From: Hyphococcus sp.
GTDB lineage: Bacteria; Pseudomonadota; Alphaproteobacteria; Caulobacterales; Parvularculaceae
Direction: 5' to 3'
Length of the DNA stretch: 64,000 bases
NCBI GenBank assembly: GCA_028281665.1
Contig: JANQJK010000008.1
Location: 62,001-126,000, forward strand
The first letter of the stretch is position 1; each line of letters begins with the position of its first letter. This document shows positions 53,748-63,172 of this stretch, one piece after another. Position numbers and translations under genes: made by a program. The notes beneath the pieces were generated by a model. That model saw only the letters and a program-made list of their open reading frames with translations. It ran no database searches and was not told where the DNA came from.

Positions 53748-54302
53748 TTAGTTGAGCTTTCCGCGCAACTCAGCAATGGACTTCTCGATGAAGGCGTTCT
53801 GGGCGCCGGTGTCCATCCGCTCCCGGATGATTTCGCGGGCCGCGGCGATGGCGACGTCGGCGGCGCGTCCGCGCACTTCCGACAGGGCCTGGGCCTCGGC
53901 GCGGGCGATCTTGTCTTCCGCCGCCCTGGCGCGCCGCTCCATCTGGGCGTTGATCTTGTCATGGGCCTCGGCGGCGAGGGTTTTGGCGTCTTTTTTCGCC
54001 TGCTCGATGATCGCGGCGGCTTCCGATTCCGCCTCGCGCTGGCGGCGCTGATATTGCGCAAGCAGCTCCTGGGCTTCCTCGCGCATTTTCCGCGCCTCGT
54101 TGATCTCGTCGGCGATGCGGTTTGAGCGCTTGTCGAGGCCTGCGGCCATGGTCTTGTGCAGTCCGGCCCGGGCGAAAATGCCGATGACGATGATAAACGC
54201 GAGGAGCACCCAGAAAGCGGAGTCCGCAAAGAGGCCGCCTTTGGATGCTTCGTAGCCCGCTTCTTCTGCGGCGGCAGCGGCAATGAGCGTTAAGGAAATC
54301 AT
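53748..54302 (-). CDS. atpF: ATP synthase F0 subunit b
   Basis: A 184-residue peripheral-stalk subunit. It has an N-terminal membrane segment (FWVLLAFIIVIGIFARAGL) and a long charged coiled-coil through residues 45-170. In photosynthetic-type and alphaproteobacterial F0, b pairs with the b' subunit encoded immediately upstream. Ends nine bases before DUF924. Confidence 0.92.
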   Translation of the reverse strand: MISLTLIAAAAAEEAGYEASKGGLFADSAFWVLLAFIIVIGIFARAGLHKTMAAGLDKRSNRIADEINEARKMREEAQELLAQYQRRQREAESEAAAIIEQAKKDAKTLAAEAHDKINAQMERRARAAEDKIARAEAQALSEVRGRAADVAIAAAREIIRERMDTGAQNAFIEKSIAELRGKLN

Positions 54303-54311
54303 GGCCGCCTC

Positions 54312-54863
54312 CTAGCGAGCGATATTCGTCATGGCGCGGGCGACCGCATCGTCGGTCGGCGCTTCGTCGATCAGCCGTTCAACGATGGCGCGGGTCGCGT
54401 CGGCCGCGGCCTCCTCGACCTTGGCCGTCGCCTCTTCTTTCATCTCGCCGATGCGCGCTTCGGCCGCCTCAAGCTGGCCTTGCAGCTTGGCGTCGGTTTC
54501 CGCCTGCATCTCCGCGATCTCCGCATCGACCTCGGCGCGCGTGTCCGCCGCAATCCCCTGCGCCTTGGCCTTGGCGTCGGCGAGGGACTGATTATAGGCG
54601 TCCTCCGCCGCCTCGGCCTGGCCGCGGAATTCCGAGGCCTGGTCGAGATCGTCGGCGATGCGCCCGCGGCGTTCTTCAATCGCGCCGCCGATAGCCGGCA
54701 GAAAGCGCCCGGCCATCAGCCAGTAGAGAATGCCGAAGGTGACCGCGAGCCAGAACAGCTGGCTCGGCCAGGTCGACATATCGAGCTGCGGCAGGCCGCC
54801 GGATTCGGCGGCTGCGTCTTCAGCGGCGGCGGCCGCGGCGACAATGACGGCGGAAAGAGACAA
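54312..54863 (-). CDS. atpG: ATP synthase F0 subunit b'
   Basis: A 183-residue b-type stalk subunit. A hydrophobic helix (PSQLFWLAVTFGILYWLMAG) at residues 33-53 is followed by an alanine/glutamate-rich coiled-coil. The N-terminal alanine-rich leader is unusually long for b'. It lies between atpE and atpF as in other alphaproteobacteria that carry b and b' heterodimers. Confidence 0.9.
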   Translation of the reverse strand: MSLSAVIVAAAAAAEDAAAESGGLPQLDMSTWPSQLFWLAVTFGILYWLMAGRFLPAIGGAIEERRGRIADDLDQASEFRGQAEAAEDAYNQSLADAKAKAQGIAADTRAEVDAEIAEMQAETDAKLQGQLEAAEARIGEMKEEATAKVEEAAADATRAIVERLIDEAPTDDAVARAMTNIAR

Positions 54864-54889
54864 GGATCAGCTCCTGATCGGGCGTCTGA

Positions 54890-55120
54890 CTAGAAGATTT
54901 CGAGCAGGATCAGGATCGAGATCGTGAAGCCGAGAAGGCCGGTGAATTCCGTCAGCGCAAAGCCGAGCAGCATGGTCGGCTGGTTGGCGGCGGAGGCGGA
55001 CGGATTGCGGAAGGCGCCCGTCAAGAAGTTGCCGAAGATGAGGCCGAGGCCGACGCCGGCGCCGGCGAGAGGAATGGTCGCAAGACCCGCCCCGATCAGT
55101 TTTGCTGCTTCTACTTCCAT
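54890..55120 (-). CDS. atpE: ATP synthase F0 subunit c
   Basis: A 76-residue proteolipid hairpin with two helices. The proton-carrying carboxylate is Glu58 in FALTEFTGLLGF, and the loop RNPSASAANQP contains the conserved Arg-Asn-Pro. The ring drives rotation by proton flow. Confidence 0.96.
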   Translation of the reverse strand: MEVEAAKLIGAGLATIPLAGAGVGLGLIFGNFLTGAFRNPSASAANQPTMLLGFALTEFTGLLGFTISILILLEIF

Positions 55121-55204
55121 TGGTATTCACTCCTGGTCGTTTTGTTTGAGCCGGTTTATCCCGATCTCGCGGCTGGCCCTTCGACCCGCGCGGGAAACTT
55201 GAAC

Positions 55205-55996
55205 TTAGTGGTCGGCGGCGTGCGCCGCGTCGCTGAGATAGATGCAGGTGAGGATCGCGAACACATAAGCCTGTAGGAACGCCACAAGAAATTCGAGCGC
55301 GGTGACGGCGATGGCGCCGATAAACGGCAGCAGCCCCATGACCGACAAGACGCCGCCGGCGCCGACAAGCGACACGACGAAGCCGGCGAAAAGTTTCAGG
55401 ATGATGTGGCCGGCGAACATGTTTGCGAACAGCCGGATGGCGAGCGACAGCGGGCGCGACAGGAACGAGACAAGCTCGATCGGCACCAGCAGGATGTACA
55501 TTGCCGGCGGCACGCCCGACGGCGCAAACAGCTTCAGAAACTTGATGCCATTCTTCCAGAAGCCGTAAACGATCACGATCGTAATCGTCAGCATGGAAAG
55601 GGCGAGCGTCACCGCGAGGTGGCTCGTGGTCGTAAACGTATGCGCCTCATGGGGCAGGCCCGGCAGCGTCGGGATCATGCCGAAAAGATTGGCGATCAGG
55701 ATCCACAGGAAAAGCGTGAAGACATAAGGGAAGAACTTGCGTCCTTCCGGGCCGATGGTGTCGCGCACGAGATCGGACACGAATTCGTAGAGGACTTCCG
55801 CCGTTGACTGCACGCGGTTCGGGATGATCGCCGCGCGGCGGGTGGCGGTGAAGAAAAACGCGATGATCGCGCCGGTGCAGATGAGCATCCACAGCGCCGA
55901 GTTCGTCAGGGAAACGTCGATGGAGCCGACGCTGAGATCGACAATGCGAACGATTTCGAACTGGTCCATGGGGCCGGCGGCGCGAAACGTATTCAT
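55205..55996 (-). CDS. atpB: ATP synthase F0 subunit a
   Basis: A 263-residue membrane protein with five to six helices. The essential arginine sits in SLAIRLFANMFAGHIIL, facing the c ring. The N-terminal part before the first helix (MDQFEIVRIVDLSVGSIDVSL) matches the alphaproteobacterial form; an internal ATG at 55969 is an alternative start. Forms the proton channel with the c ring. Confidence 0.95.
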   Translation of the reverse strand: MNTFRAAGPMDQFEIVRIVDLSVGSIDVSLTNSALWMLICTGAIIAFFFTATRRAAIIPNRVQSTAEVLYEFVSDLVRDTIGPEGRKFFPYVFTLFLWILIANLFGMIPTLPGLPHEAHTFTTTSHLAVTLALSMLTITIVIVYGFWKNGIKFLKLFAPSGVPPAMYILLVPIELVSFLSRPLSLAIRLFANMFAGHIILKLFAGFVVSLVGAGGVLSVMGLLPFIGAIAVTALEFLVAFLQAYVFAILTCIYLSDAAHAADH

Positions 55997-56052
55997 GGTA
56001 TGCTCGTTATTCCCGTCTCACCAAGACGATGCTCGTCGCATGCGCCGTTATT

Positions 56053-56355
56053 TCATTTCAACGAGCGCGCAAGATTGCGCAGCCCGGCCGCAAATCCGAC
56101 CCCGATGCCGACCAGCAGAAGCCACGGGCTCGTGCCTAGCCATTTATCGAGCAGGAAACCGATCAGCATGCCGACGAAAAGCGCCGCCAGGAGATCGGAA
56201 GACGCGCGCAAAGCCCGTCCCCAGGCGGCGCCGCTTCCATGTCCGCGTTCCTCGGGTTCGCCTTCGCCCCGCATTGCGTCGAGGCGGTCGGCAAACTCGT
56301 CCAGAGACGGCGGCGCCTTCCCGTCGGCGCCTTCTTGATCGTCGGAAGTCGCCAT
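56053..56355 (-). CDS. atpI: ATP synthase-associated AtpI/AtpZ family protein
   Basis: A 100-residue protein with a charged N-terminal region followed by two membrane helices (ASSDLLAALFVGMLIGFLLDKW and PWLLLVGIGVGFAAGLRNLAR). Such proteins assist c-ring assembly. First gene of the F0 operon. Confidence 0.87.
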   Translation of the reverse strand: MATSDDQEGADGKAPPSLDEFADRLDAMRGEGEPEERGHGSGAAWGRALRASSDLLAALFVGMLIGFLLDKWLGTSPWLLLVGIGVGFAAGLRNLARSLK

Positions 56356-56602
56356 CTAACTGCCCGAAAACAGGCGCGAAACGAACGCTCGCGCCCCTCG
56401 AAATCGCGCGGACAATATAGGCGCTGCAATGCAGCGTCAAGCGAAGGAATTCTTTCCTATCGCGTTGATTTTTATTGGAAAACACCCCCGCGGCGAGCGG
56501 TCGCAATCGCCCTTGTGCGGGGAGCGAAGAACGAACATATTAGCGATGGTCTATAGCCGGCGACGGAAAAAGCCGCCGCCGCGAGGGAAATGAAACCGAT
56601 AT

Positions 56603-57037
56603 ATGGCGAGCGTCATCAAACAGCGTGAACTCGAAGAGCTGTCCATAGAAGTGAATTTCGCGGAGATCAGGCGTTTTGTGACGCTTGGCGGCTGCGTTAT
56701 CGCGGGTTTTTTGGGCGCATTTTTCGGAGCGCGGCCTGGCGAGGGACTTCTCGCCGGTGGGTTTGCGTCCTTGCTTATACTCCTTGCCGCTTTTCTGGTG
56801 CTCGTGGTCGTTCTTCGTATTGTGGATGTTTCCCTGTGGCGCAGCCGCCGTCGCGTGCGCGCACAGTCAATAGATATCGGGGTGCGCGCCATTCGCGAGA
56901 AGCTTGATGCGTTGCATCCCGGCATTGTTGAAGAAGCGCAGGAAATCGATGCGGTACTCCTTGTGGACGCGGCGCAATCGCGTATTCGGGACAAGGCGCC
57001 GCGCGACATGGTTGAGCGCGATCGCCGCGGCGTCTGA
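56603..57037 (+). CDS. Small two-helix membrane protein, unknown function
   Basis: A 144-residue protein. After a soluble N-terminal stretch (MASVIKQRELEELSIEV), two adjacent hydrophobic helices cover residues 27-70 (LGGCVIAGFLGAFFG, FASLLILLAAFLVLVVVL), followed by a basic linker and a helical tail. No family recognised. It precedes, with a short overlap, another two-helix membrane protein, so the two probably act together. Confidence 0.62.
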   Translation: MASVIKQRELEELSIEVNFAEIRRFVTLGGCVIAGFLGAFFGARPGEGLLAGGFASLLILLAAFLVLVVVLRIVDVSLWRSRRRVRAQSIDIGVRAIREKLDALHPGIVEEAQEIDAVLLVDAAQSRIRDKAPRDMVERDRRGV

Positions 57038-57530
57038 GCGGCAACCCGCTATTTCCAATGGGCGGGACATATTTCGCGGCGGGCGCACGTCCCTGCCGCC
57101 TCAGCGGCTCGCGGAAATAACCGATGCGTTGACGGACCTGCCGAACGCCATCGAATATTTCGTCGTTCTTGAGCCGGGCGAAAATGGCGTATTCACGCGC
57201 CGCGAGGCCCGCGAAATCAGCCGGTGGGTCGATATCCTTGAAGACGCAAAATCCCTTGAGCTGATGAATGCCCCGGCCTTTTGGGAATATGTCATTGCGG
57301 TTGTTTCCGTCTGCGGCGCTGTCGGCGGTCTGGGGATGGCGTTTTCTGCACCGCTGGCCGGTCAGGTCGTCGCTTCTCTCGGCCTTATTGTCGGTGCGAT
57401 CGGTGCGGCGAGCGCGTTTGCGGGTGGCGGCGCGCTGATGCGCAAGGAAATGCGATGTCATGCGCGTCTGCGCGCTATTGAAGACGCGATTTTCAGGCTG
57501 CATGACGCGCTATCGGCGCCGCGCCGCTGA
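57012..57530 (+). CDS. Two-helix membrane protein paired with the preceding gene, unknown function
   Basis: A 172-residue protein starting most plausibly at TTG 57012, which overlaps the previous gene by 26 bases. There is no later ATG or GTG before the structured region. Its middle has two hydrophobic helices (YVIAVVSVCGAVGGLGMAF and VVASLGLIVGAIGAASAFAG); the soluble N-terminal part includes NAIEYFVVLEPGENGVF and a basic tail follows. Same architecture as the neighbour, without obvious sequence identity. It ends eight bases before the convergent smc stop. The start is uncertain. Confidence 0.5.
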   Translation: MSAIAAASERQPAISNGRDIFRGGRTSLPPQRLAEITDALTDLPNAIEYFVVLEPGENGVFTRREAREISRWVDILEDAKSLELMNAPAFWEYVIAVVSVCGAVGGLGMAFSAPLAGQVVASLGLIVGAIGAASAFAGGGALMRKEMRCHARLRAIEDAIFRLHDALSAPRR

Positions 57531-57538
57531 ACGGTTGC

Positions 57539-60500
57539 CTACTCCGCCGCGGCGAGTTGTTCGGCCTTTGAAAGGTCGACGGAGACGAGCTGCGAGACGC
57601 CCCGTTCGATCATGGTGACGCCAAACAGCCGGTCCATGCGCGACATGGTGAGCGCGTGGTGGGTGATGATGATGAAGCGTGTCGCCGTTTCCGCCGACAT
57701 TTCGTGCAGGAGGCGGCAGAACCGCTCCACATTGGCGTCGTCAAGGGGCGCGTCGACCTCGTCGAGGACGCAGACCGGCGCAGGGTTCGCCATAAAGACC
57801 GCGAAGATGAGCGCCGTTGCGGTCAGGGCCTGTTCCCCGCCGGACATGAGCGACATGGAAGCGAGCTTTTTGCCCGGCGGCGAGGCCATGATTTCAAGCC
57901 CGGCGTCCAGGGGGTCGTCGGAGTCGATCAGGCGCAGTTCCGCCTGGCCGCCATTGAAGAGGCGCTTGAACAGCGAGCTGAAATTGCTGTTGACCGTCTC
58001 GAACGCGTCGAGCAGGCGCTGGCGCGCCTCGCGGTTCAGCCCGCCAATGGCCGCGCGCAGTTTTCGGATGGCGCCGTCGCAGTCTTCCCGCTCGACGGTG
58101 AGCGCTTCCATGCGTTCGGCGACTTCTTTCAGTTCTTCATCCGCACGCAGATTAACGCCGCCGAGGTTTTCCCGCTCGCGTTTGTAGCGTTCGAGCTTGC
58201 GCTCCACGTCGTCGCGCTCGGGAAGGGCTTTGCCCTCTTTGTGCTCCGCGATGCCGAGGAGGTCTTCCGGCGCCGCCTCGCAGGTCTCGCGGGCAAGGTG
58301 CACCGCTTCCTCGACGCGCTCGGCCGCCGCTTCCGCCTGCGCCTGCAACCGCGCGCGCGCTTCGCGCGCTTCCGCCGCGGCGTTGTCCGCTTCCCTGGCT
58401 GTCTTGTCCGCTGCGTGGGCGGCGTCGACGCCGCGGGCGAGCGTGTCGGCGGCGTCATTGCGCCGGGCTTCCGCAACGCTTAACTGCTCCAAGAGGGCTT
58501 TGCGCTTCTCTTCGATTTCCGCCGGCGCGCCGGCCGCGGCGTTGCGTGCGTTTCTTGTTTCAACGAGCCGGGCATCGAGTTCGACAATACGGGCCTTCGC
58601 CGTTTCCGCGCGCTCGCGCCATGAGGCGACTTCGCGGTCCAGTTCTTCCAGCCGTGCTGCGCGCGCTGCGGCTTCGCGGGTCAGATCATTATGGGCGCCG
58701 CGGGCTTCGGCAGCGTGGGCCCGCGCCGCGCCGACAGTTTCGCGTAAGGACGCCATGGCGCCGGCGATAAGATCCGCGTCCGGCAGATCCGATTGATCGG
58801 CGCGCAGCGTTTCAAGACTTTGTTCGGTCTCCGCCTTGTCGTCGGCGAGGCGGTCCAGATTTTCGTCGATCGCGGAAATGCGCGCCGTTGCGCGTTCGTG
58901 CTCGCGTTCAAGGGCGGCGAGCGCCGACCGGGCCGTGTCGAGACTTTTGCGTGCATCGGTGAAGAGCGCGCGCGCCTCGCGTTCGACCCGCTGATTGTCC
59001 TCAAGGCCCGCGGCGGCCGCATCATATTCGCGCTGCGCCGTTTCGACGCGCGCATGAGCCGCTTCCACATCGTTTTCCAGAGCGACAATGCGGTTGCGCT
59101 GTTCGAGGCGCACGGCGGCCGATGTTTTTGCATCGGCGCGGGCGACAAATCCGTCCCAGCGCACAAGGTCGCCTTCGCGGGTGACAAGCCGCTGGCCCGG
59201 GCGGAGGAAGGCTTTCAGGCGCTCAAGGTCTTCGCGGCGGACAACGCCGATGGCCGCAAGGCGCTGGTGAAGCTGGGCCGGCGCGCGGGCGAACTGGGCG
59301 AGCGGAGATGCTTCCCCCGGCAGCGGTTCGGCAAAGACGCCCCCGTCCCGCGACCAGTGCGCCGGGGCGGCCTCGTCGGTCGCCGCGCTCAAATCGTCGC
59401 CCAGGGCCGCGGCAAGGGCGTTCTCATATCCGGGGTCGACGTCGATGTCTTCCAGAAGCGGGCGCCAGTCGTCGCTGTCATTGACCGCAAGAATTTTCCG
59501 CAGGGCTTCGCGCTCTGCATCGATCTCCGTGAGGCTCTGTTCGGCCTGGCGCAATGGTCCGCGTAAGGATGTTTCGCGGCGCTCCGCGTTCTGACGCTCC
59601 TCTTCGGCGCGGTGAAAGGCCGCTTCCGCGCGGGTGGCGGCTTCGTCAGCGGCGGTGAATTGCGCATTGGCCGCTTCCAGCGCGTCGGCCTGGGCGGCGG
59701 TCGGGTTGATGAAGTCCCGTTCCTCGCGAAACGCTTTTGTCTGTTCCTCGATCTTGCCGAGGCGGCGTTCGGCGACGGCGACATTGTCCGAAATCGTCCG
59801 GCGCCGCGCGTCGATCTCTGCGGCTTCCGCGCTTTTTTCCTCAAAAGCGCTTTCCGCTTCGGTCAGTTTTTCTGACGCCGAACTCACGGCGCCCGTCGCT
59901 TCGGCAATGCGCGCCTGCTCGGAGGCTTCTTTTTCTTTCAGCGCCGCCGCTTCCGCGTTTTGCCGTTCGGTGGCGGTTTCTGCATCGCTCAGAAGGCCGC
60001 GCTCGCGTTCGAGGTCCGCGGCAAGGCGTTCGATCTCGCCATTGAGGCGTGCAAGTTCCGCTTCCGCCCGGCGCGCTTCCTCGTCCAGCCCTTCGCGCGC
60101 AACCGTCAGGCGGTGAAGCCCGGCCGCCGCTTCCGCTTCCGCCTGACGCAACGGATCGAGCGCTTCATGAGCGTTCGTTTGCGCCGATGTGGCGGCGGCT
60201 GCGGCTTGCGCCGTCTGTTCGATCAGGCCGGCGATTTCGGCGAGGCCTTCGCCGGCTTTTTCCTCCGCAAGCGTCGCTTCGCGCCAGCGCAGGTAACTCA
60301 GCATCGCTTCGGTGCGGCGAATGTCGCCGGAGACATTGCGATAGCGCGTCGCCTGCCGGGCCTGCCGGGCCAGCGCCGCTTTCTGCGTTTCAAGTTCGCC
60401 GATCACGTCATCAAGACGTTCAAGATTCTGTTCGGCGGCGCGCAGGCGCAGCTCCGCCTCGTGCCGGCGCGAATGAAGCCCGGTGACGCCCGCCGCTTCT

Positions 60501-61003
60501 TCCAGAAGACGGCGGCGGTTCTGGGGCTTGGCGTTGATGAGTTCGGAAATCTGGCCCTGGCGCACGAGCGCCGGCGAATTGGCGCCGGTCGATGCGTCGG
60601 CGAAAAAGAGCTGCACGTCCTTGGCGCGCACTTCCTTGCCGTTGATGCGGTAGATCGACTGGGTGCCCTCGTCCTTGCGGATGATGCGGCGGGAAATCTC
60701 AAGGTTGTCGGTGTCGTTCCACTCCGACGGCGCCGTGCGATCGGAGTTGTCGAGGGAGAGAATCACCTCCGCCCAGTTGCGCGACGGGCGCATGGAGGTG
60801 CCGGAAAAGATCACCGCATCCATGCCGTCGCCGCGCAGGGCCTTGGCGGACGTCGCGCCCATGACCCAGCGCAGGGCTTCCAGCAGGTTCGACTTGCCGC
60901 AGCCATTCGGGCCGACAATGCCGGTCAGCCCGTCGCGGACCTCAAAATCGGTCGGCTCGACGAAGGACTTGAACCCGATCAGACGAACATTGGTGAATTT
61001 CAC
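57539..61003 (-). CDS. smc: Chromosome segregation protein SMC
   Basis: A 1154-residue SMC ATPase. Walker A is GIVGPNGCGKSNLLEAL near residue 33; the hinge lies around residues 500-650 between two long coiled-coils; the C-terminal head has the signature LMSGGEQALTATALIF and Walker B VCVLDEVDAPLDDAN. It organises and segregates the chromosome, normally with ScpA and ScpB, which are not in this window. The alphaproteobacterial length and coiled-coil layout are normal. Confidence 0.97.
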   Translation of the reverse strand: MKFTNVRLIGFKSFVEPTDFEVRDGLTGIVGPNGCGKSNLLEALRWVMGATSAKALRGDGMDAVIFSGTSMRPSRNWAEVILSLDNSDRTAPSEWNDTDNLEISRRIIRKDEGTQSIYRINGKEVRAKDVQLFFADASTGANSPALVRQGQISELINAKPQNRRRLLEEAAGVTGLHSRRHEAELRLRAAEQNLERLDDVIGELETQKAALARQARQATRYRNVSGDIRRTEAMLSYLRWREATLAEEKAGEGLAEIAGLIEQTAQAAAAATSAQTNAHEALDPLRQAEAEAAAGLHRLTVAREGLDEEARRAEAELARLNGEIERLAADLERERGLLSDAETATERQNAEAAALKEKEASEQARIAEATGAVSSASEKLTEAESAFEEKSAEAAEIDARRRTISDNVAVAERRLGKIEEQTKAFREERDFINPTAAQADALEAANAQFTAADEAATRAEAAFHRAEEERQNAERRETSLRGPLRQAEQSLTEIDAEREALRKILAVNDSDDWRPLLEDIDVDPGYENALAAALGDDLSAATDEAAPAHWSRDGGVFAEPLPGEASPLAQFARAPAQLHQRLAAIGVVRREDLERLKAFLRPGQRLVTREGDLVRWDGFVARADAKTSAAVRLEQRNRIVALENDVEAAHARVETAQREYDAAAAGLEDNQRVEREARALFTDARKSLDTARSALAALEREHERATARISAIDENLDRLADDKAETEQSLETLRADQSDLPDADLIAGAMASLRETVGAARAHAAEARGAHNDLTREAAARAARLEELDREVASWRERAETAKARIVELDARLVETRNARNAAAGAPAEIEEKRKALLEQLSVAEARRNDAADTLARGVDAAHAADKTAREADNAAAEAREARARLQAQAEAAAERVEEAVHLARETCEAAPEDLLGIAEHKEGKALPERDDVERKLERYKRERENLGGVNLRADEELKEVAERMEALTVEREDCDGAIRKLRAAIGGLNREARQRLLDAFETVNSNFSSLFKRLFNGGQAELRLIDSDDPLDAGLEIMASPPGKKLASMSLMSGGEQALTATALIFAVFMANPAPVCVLDEVDAPLDDANVERFCRLLHEMSAETATRFIIITHHALTMSRMDRLFGVTMIERGVSQLVSVDLSKAEQLAAAE

Positions 61004-61127
61004 GTGCGGTTCCCGACTGCTATTGCGCGAATACGCGCCTGCGCTGTTTCATTTGTCTTTGAATCCAATAGCTAATGATCGCCGATTCTGTCCCTTGGCC
61101 AAGAACTGCGCCGTTTGCTGGGGAAAG

Positions 61128-61790
61128 TTAGTCGGCGTTCGCCGCCGCCGCATCCAGCGCCTCGAAGATTTCCTCAAATGTCCCGAACCGCCGATATTTG
61201 CCGTTGATGATAAAGCTCGGCGTGCCCTGAATTGCGAACTCATTCGTTGCGATGGAAATGTTCTCGTCGATATGGGCCTTCACGTCCGCCCGTTGAAGAC
61301 AGGCGTCAAACGCGGCTTCATCAATCCCCGCCGCGGCGGCGGTTTTCACAAGTTCGCCTCTTGCGTCCTCGCCGAACGCCCAGACTTCCTGGGTCTCAAA
61401 CAGCGTATCCATTAGCGAGAAATAGCTGTCCGAACCGCCCGCGTCCGCGGCGCAGCGCGCCAGCATCGAGCCGGCGTAAGACCGGGCGACCAGCGCGGGA
61501 TGTGCCGGAACGACGGGCATTTCGCGCAGGATGAAACGGACTTTCCCGGTCTTGATATACTTCTCGTCGACCGTCGGAAAAACTTCCTCGTGCCAATGGG
61601 CGCAGTGGGAGCAAGTCAGCGAGGCGTATTCAATGACTGTAACCGGCGCATCGTCGGCGCCGAGCGCCATTTCCGACAGCGCCCCTTCGCTCTCGCCGAC
61701 CGTTGCCGGCGTATCTGCGAAAGCGCCGGGCGTAGCGAGGGTCAAAAACGCGGCCGCGACGGCCGAAGCAAATTTCGAAAACGCGGCCAT
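61128..61790 (-). CDS. DsbA-family thiol oxidoreductase, exported
   Basis: A 220-residue thioredoxin-fold protein with a signal peptide (cleavage after AFA) and the active site CSHC in YASLTCSHCAHWHEEVFP. The cis-proline side is GTPSFIINGKY near the C-terminus. Such disulfide-forming DsbA/BdbD-type proteins act in the periplasm. AAGGAGG precedes the ATG at 61790. It lies 47 bases after a close relative on the same strand, so they are tandem paralogues. Confidence 0.87.
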   Translation of the reverse strand: MAAFSKFASAVAAAFLTLATPGAFADTPATVGESEGALSEMALGADDAPVTVIEYASLTCSHCAHWHEEVFPTVDEKYIKTGKVRFILREMPVVPAHPALVARSYAGSMLARCAADAGGSDSYFSLMDTLFETQEVWAFGEDARGELVKTAAAAGIDEAAFDACLQRADVKAHIDENISIATNEFAIQGTPSFIINGKYRRFGTFEEIFEALDAAAANAD

Positions 61791-61837
61791 AACCGCCTCC
61801 TCCTTACGCAACCCCAGTGCGCTCACGCGCTGCGTTC

Positions 61838-62533
61838 CTAGCTCTCCGCTTTCTCTATCGCTTCGTCGAGCGCCTTGGCCATATCGTCAGCATTGGAAAA
61901 GTGCCGGATGCCGCCGTCGATGATGAAGCTCGGCGTCGAGCGCACGTCATAACGGTCGCGGCCTTCCTCTACATTTTTATTAATAAAATCGATCAATTCC
62001 TGACGGCGCACGCAATCATCGAAGGCCTCTCCGTCAAGCCCGGCCTGGGCGGTGATTTTCATCAGCTCGTCGCGGGTTTCCCCATAGATCCATTTTTGCT
62101 GGGTTTTGAAGAGGGAGCCGAGAACCAGGAAATAGGCGTCCGTGCCGCCCTTTTCCGCGGCGCATCGCGCCAGCATCGAGCCGACCACGGACAATTCCGC
62201 GGGCGCCGTCGGAAACTCGCGGAAAACGAAGCGGACCTTGCCGGTGTCGATATATTTTTCCTTGATGTCCGGGAACACGTTTTCATGAAACGCGGCGCAG
62301 GCCGGGCAGGTGACGGAGGCGTATTCGATGACCGTCACGGGGGCGTCGTCGGCGCCGAGGGCCATTTCCGCAAGCGCGCCGGTATTGGCGTTGTCCGTGA
62401 CTTCCGCGCCGGCGCTGGAATCCGGCGTTGGGGAAGGCGCGTCCGGCGAGTCCTGGCCGCATGCGGCAAGGGCGAGGGCGGCGGCGCTGAAGGCGCAAAC
62501 CTTTGAAGCAAGGCGAAGCGTTTCGGAGAACAT
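61838..62533 (-). CDS. DsbA-family thiol oxidoreductase, lipoprotein form
   Basis: A 231-residue DsbA-like protein with a lipoprotein signal (LALAACGQD) and the active site CPAC in YASVTCPACAAFHENVFP. It shares the segment AEMALGADDAPVTVIEYAS and the overall layout with the neighbour, so both come from a tandem duplication with divergent CxxC dipeptides (PA versus SH). The lipid anchor suggests it works at the membrane while the other is free in the periplasm. Confidence 0.87.
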   Translation of the reverse strand: MFSETLRLASKVCAFSAAALALAACGQDSPDAPSPTPDSSAGAEVTDNANTGALAEMALGADDAPVTVIEYASVTCPACAAFHENVFPDIKEKYIDTGKVRFVFREFPTAPAELSVVGSMLARCAAEKGGTDAYFLVLGSLFKTQQKWIYGETRDELMKITAQAGLDGEAFDDCVRRQELIDFINKNVEEGRDRYDVRSTPSFIIDGGIRHFSNADDMAKALDEAIEKAES

Positions 62534-62645
62534 TTAAGGAAAACCTTTCCTGGACGGCCGCGCGCCCGCGCCGCCGTTCGGCAAATCCGGAGAATGAGGC
62601 CGGAGAATCGCCGAAGGCGCGGTGGGACGCAAGCCCTCCGGGCCT

Positions 62646-63107
62646 CTATTTGTCCCGCGATCTGGCGCTGATCGCCGCGCGAAAAGACGATAATGCAGCG
62701 CTCAGGGGCTCGTCCGCGCCGTCATGGGCGGCGCGCGTCGGGGCGGCGCCCATCACGGCGCCATGGCGGGCGCCCGCACGCTGGCGCAAGGCGATACGGT
62801 TAACCGCGTCCGGCCCCAGATACCGGTTGACGGCGAGGATGATGTCGTCGGTCCGCATCTGGATTTCCGCCGCCGAGGCCCCGTCGCGCACGATCACCTC
62901 CAGGGTGCGCCCGGGACCGTTCCCCAGCACCCGGCCCGGCCGGCCGAGCGCCGCGATATCGGCGCCGGCGATCGACGGCCAGTTTTCCGCAAGGCCGGGA
63001 TCGGCGTAGCGCGTCGTCTGGGCCAGTCTTGAAAAAACCGCCGCCGCCGCCCGCGCCGCCCGCGGCGGTCCGCGCCTGACCGGTCTGGTTTGTTGAAAAC
63101 TGTTCAC
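62646..63107 (-). CDS. dciA: DUF721 / DciA-like protein
   Basis: A 153-residue protein with the DUF721 fold: LAENWPSIAGADIAALGRPGRV and then RTLEVIVRDGASAAEIQMRTDDI. DUF721 defines DciA, the replicative helicase loader of bacteria without DnaC-type proteins. GTG start at 63107. The order dsbA-like, DUF721, mutY is one I recall in alphaproteobacteria. DciA identity is by family; direct evidence in this organism is not available. Confidence 0.75.
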   Translation of the reverse strand: MNSFQQTRPVRRGPPRAARAAAAVFSRLAQTTRYADPGLAENWPSIAGADIAALGRPGRVLGNGPGRTLEVIVRDGASAAEIQMRTDDIILAVNRYLGPDAVNRIALRQRAGARHGAVMGAAPTRAAHDGADEPLSAALSSFRAAISARSRDK

Positions 63108-63172
63108 GGCTCGCCCGTCTCCGCTATTTTTGCGTTCGGCGCTTTGCCAACGGCGCCGAGGATCATCATAAC

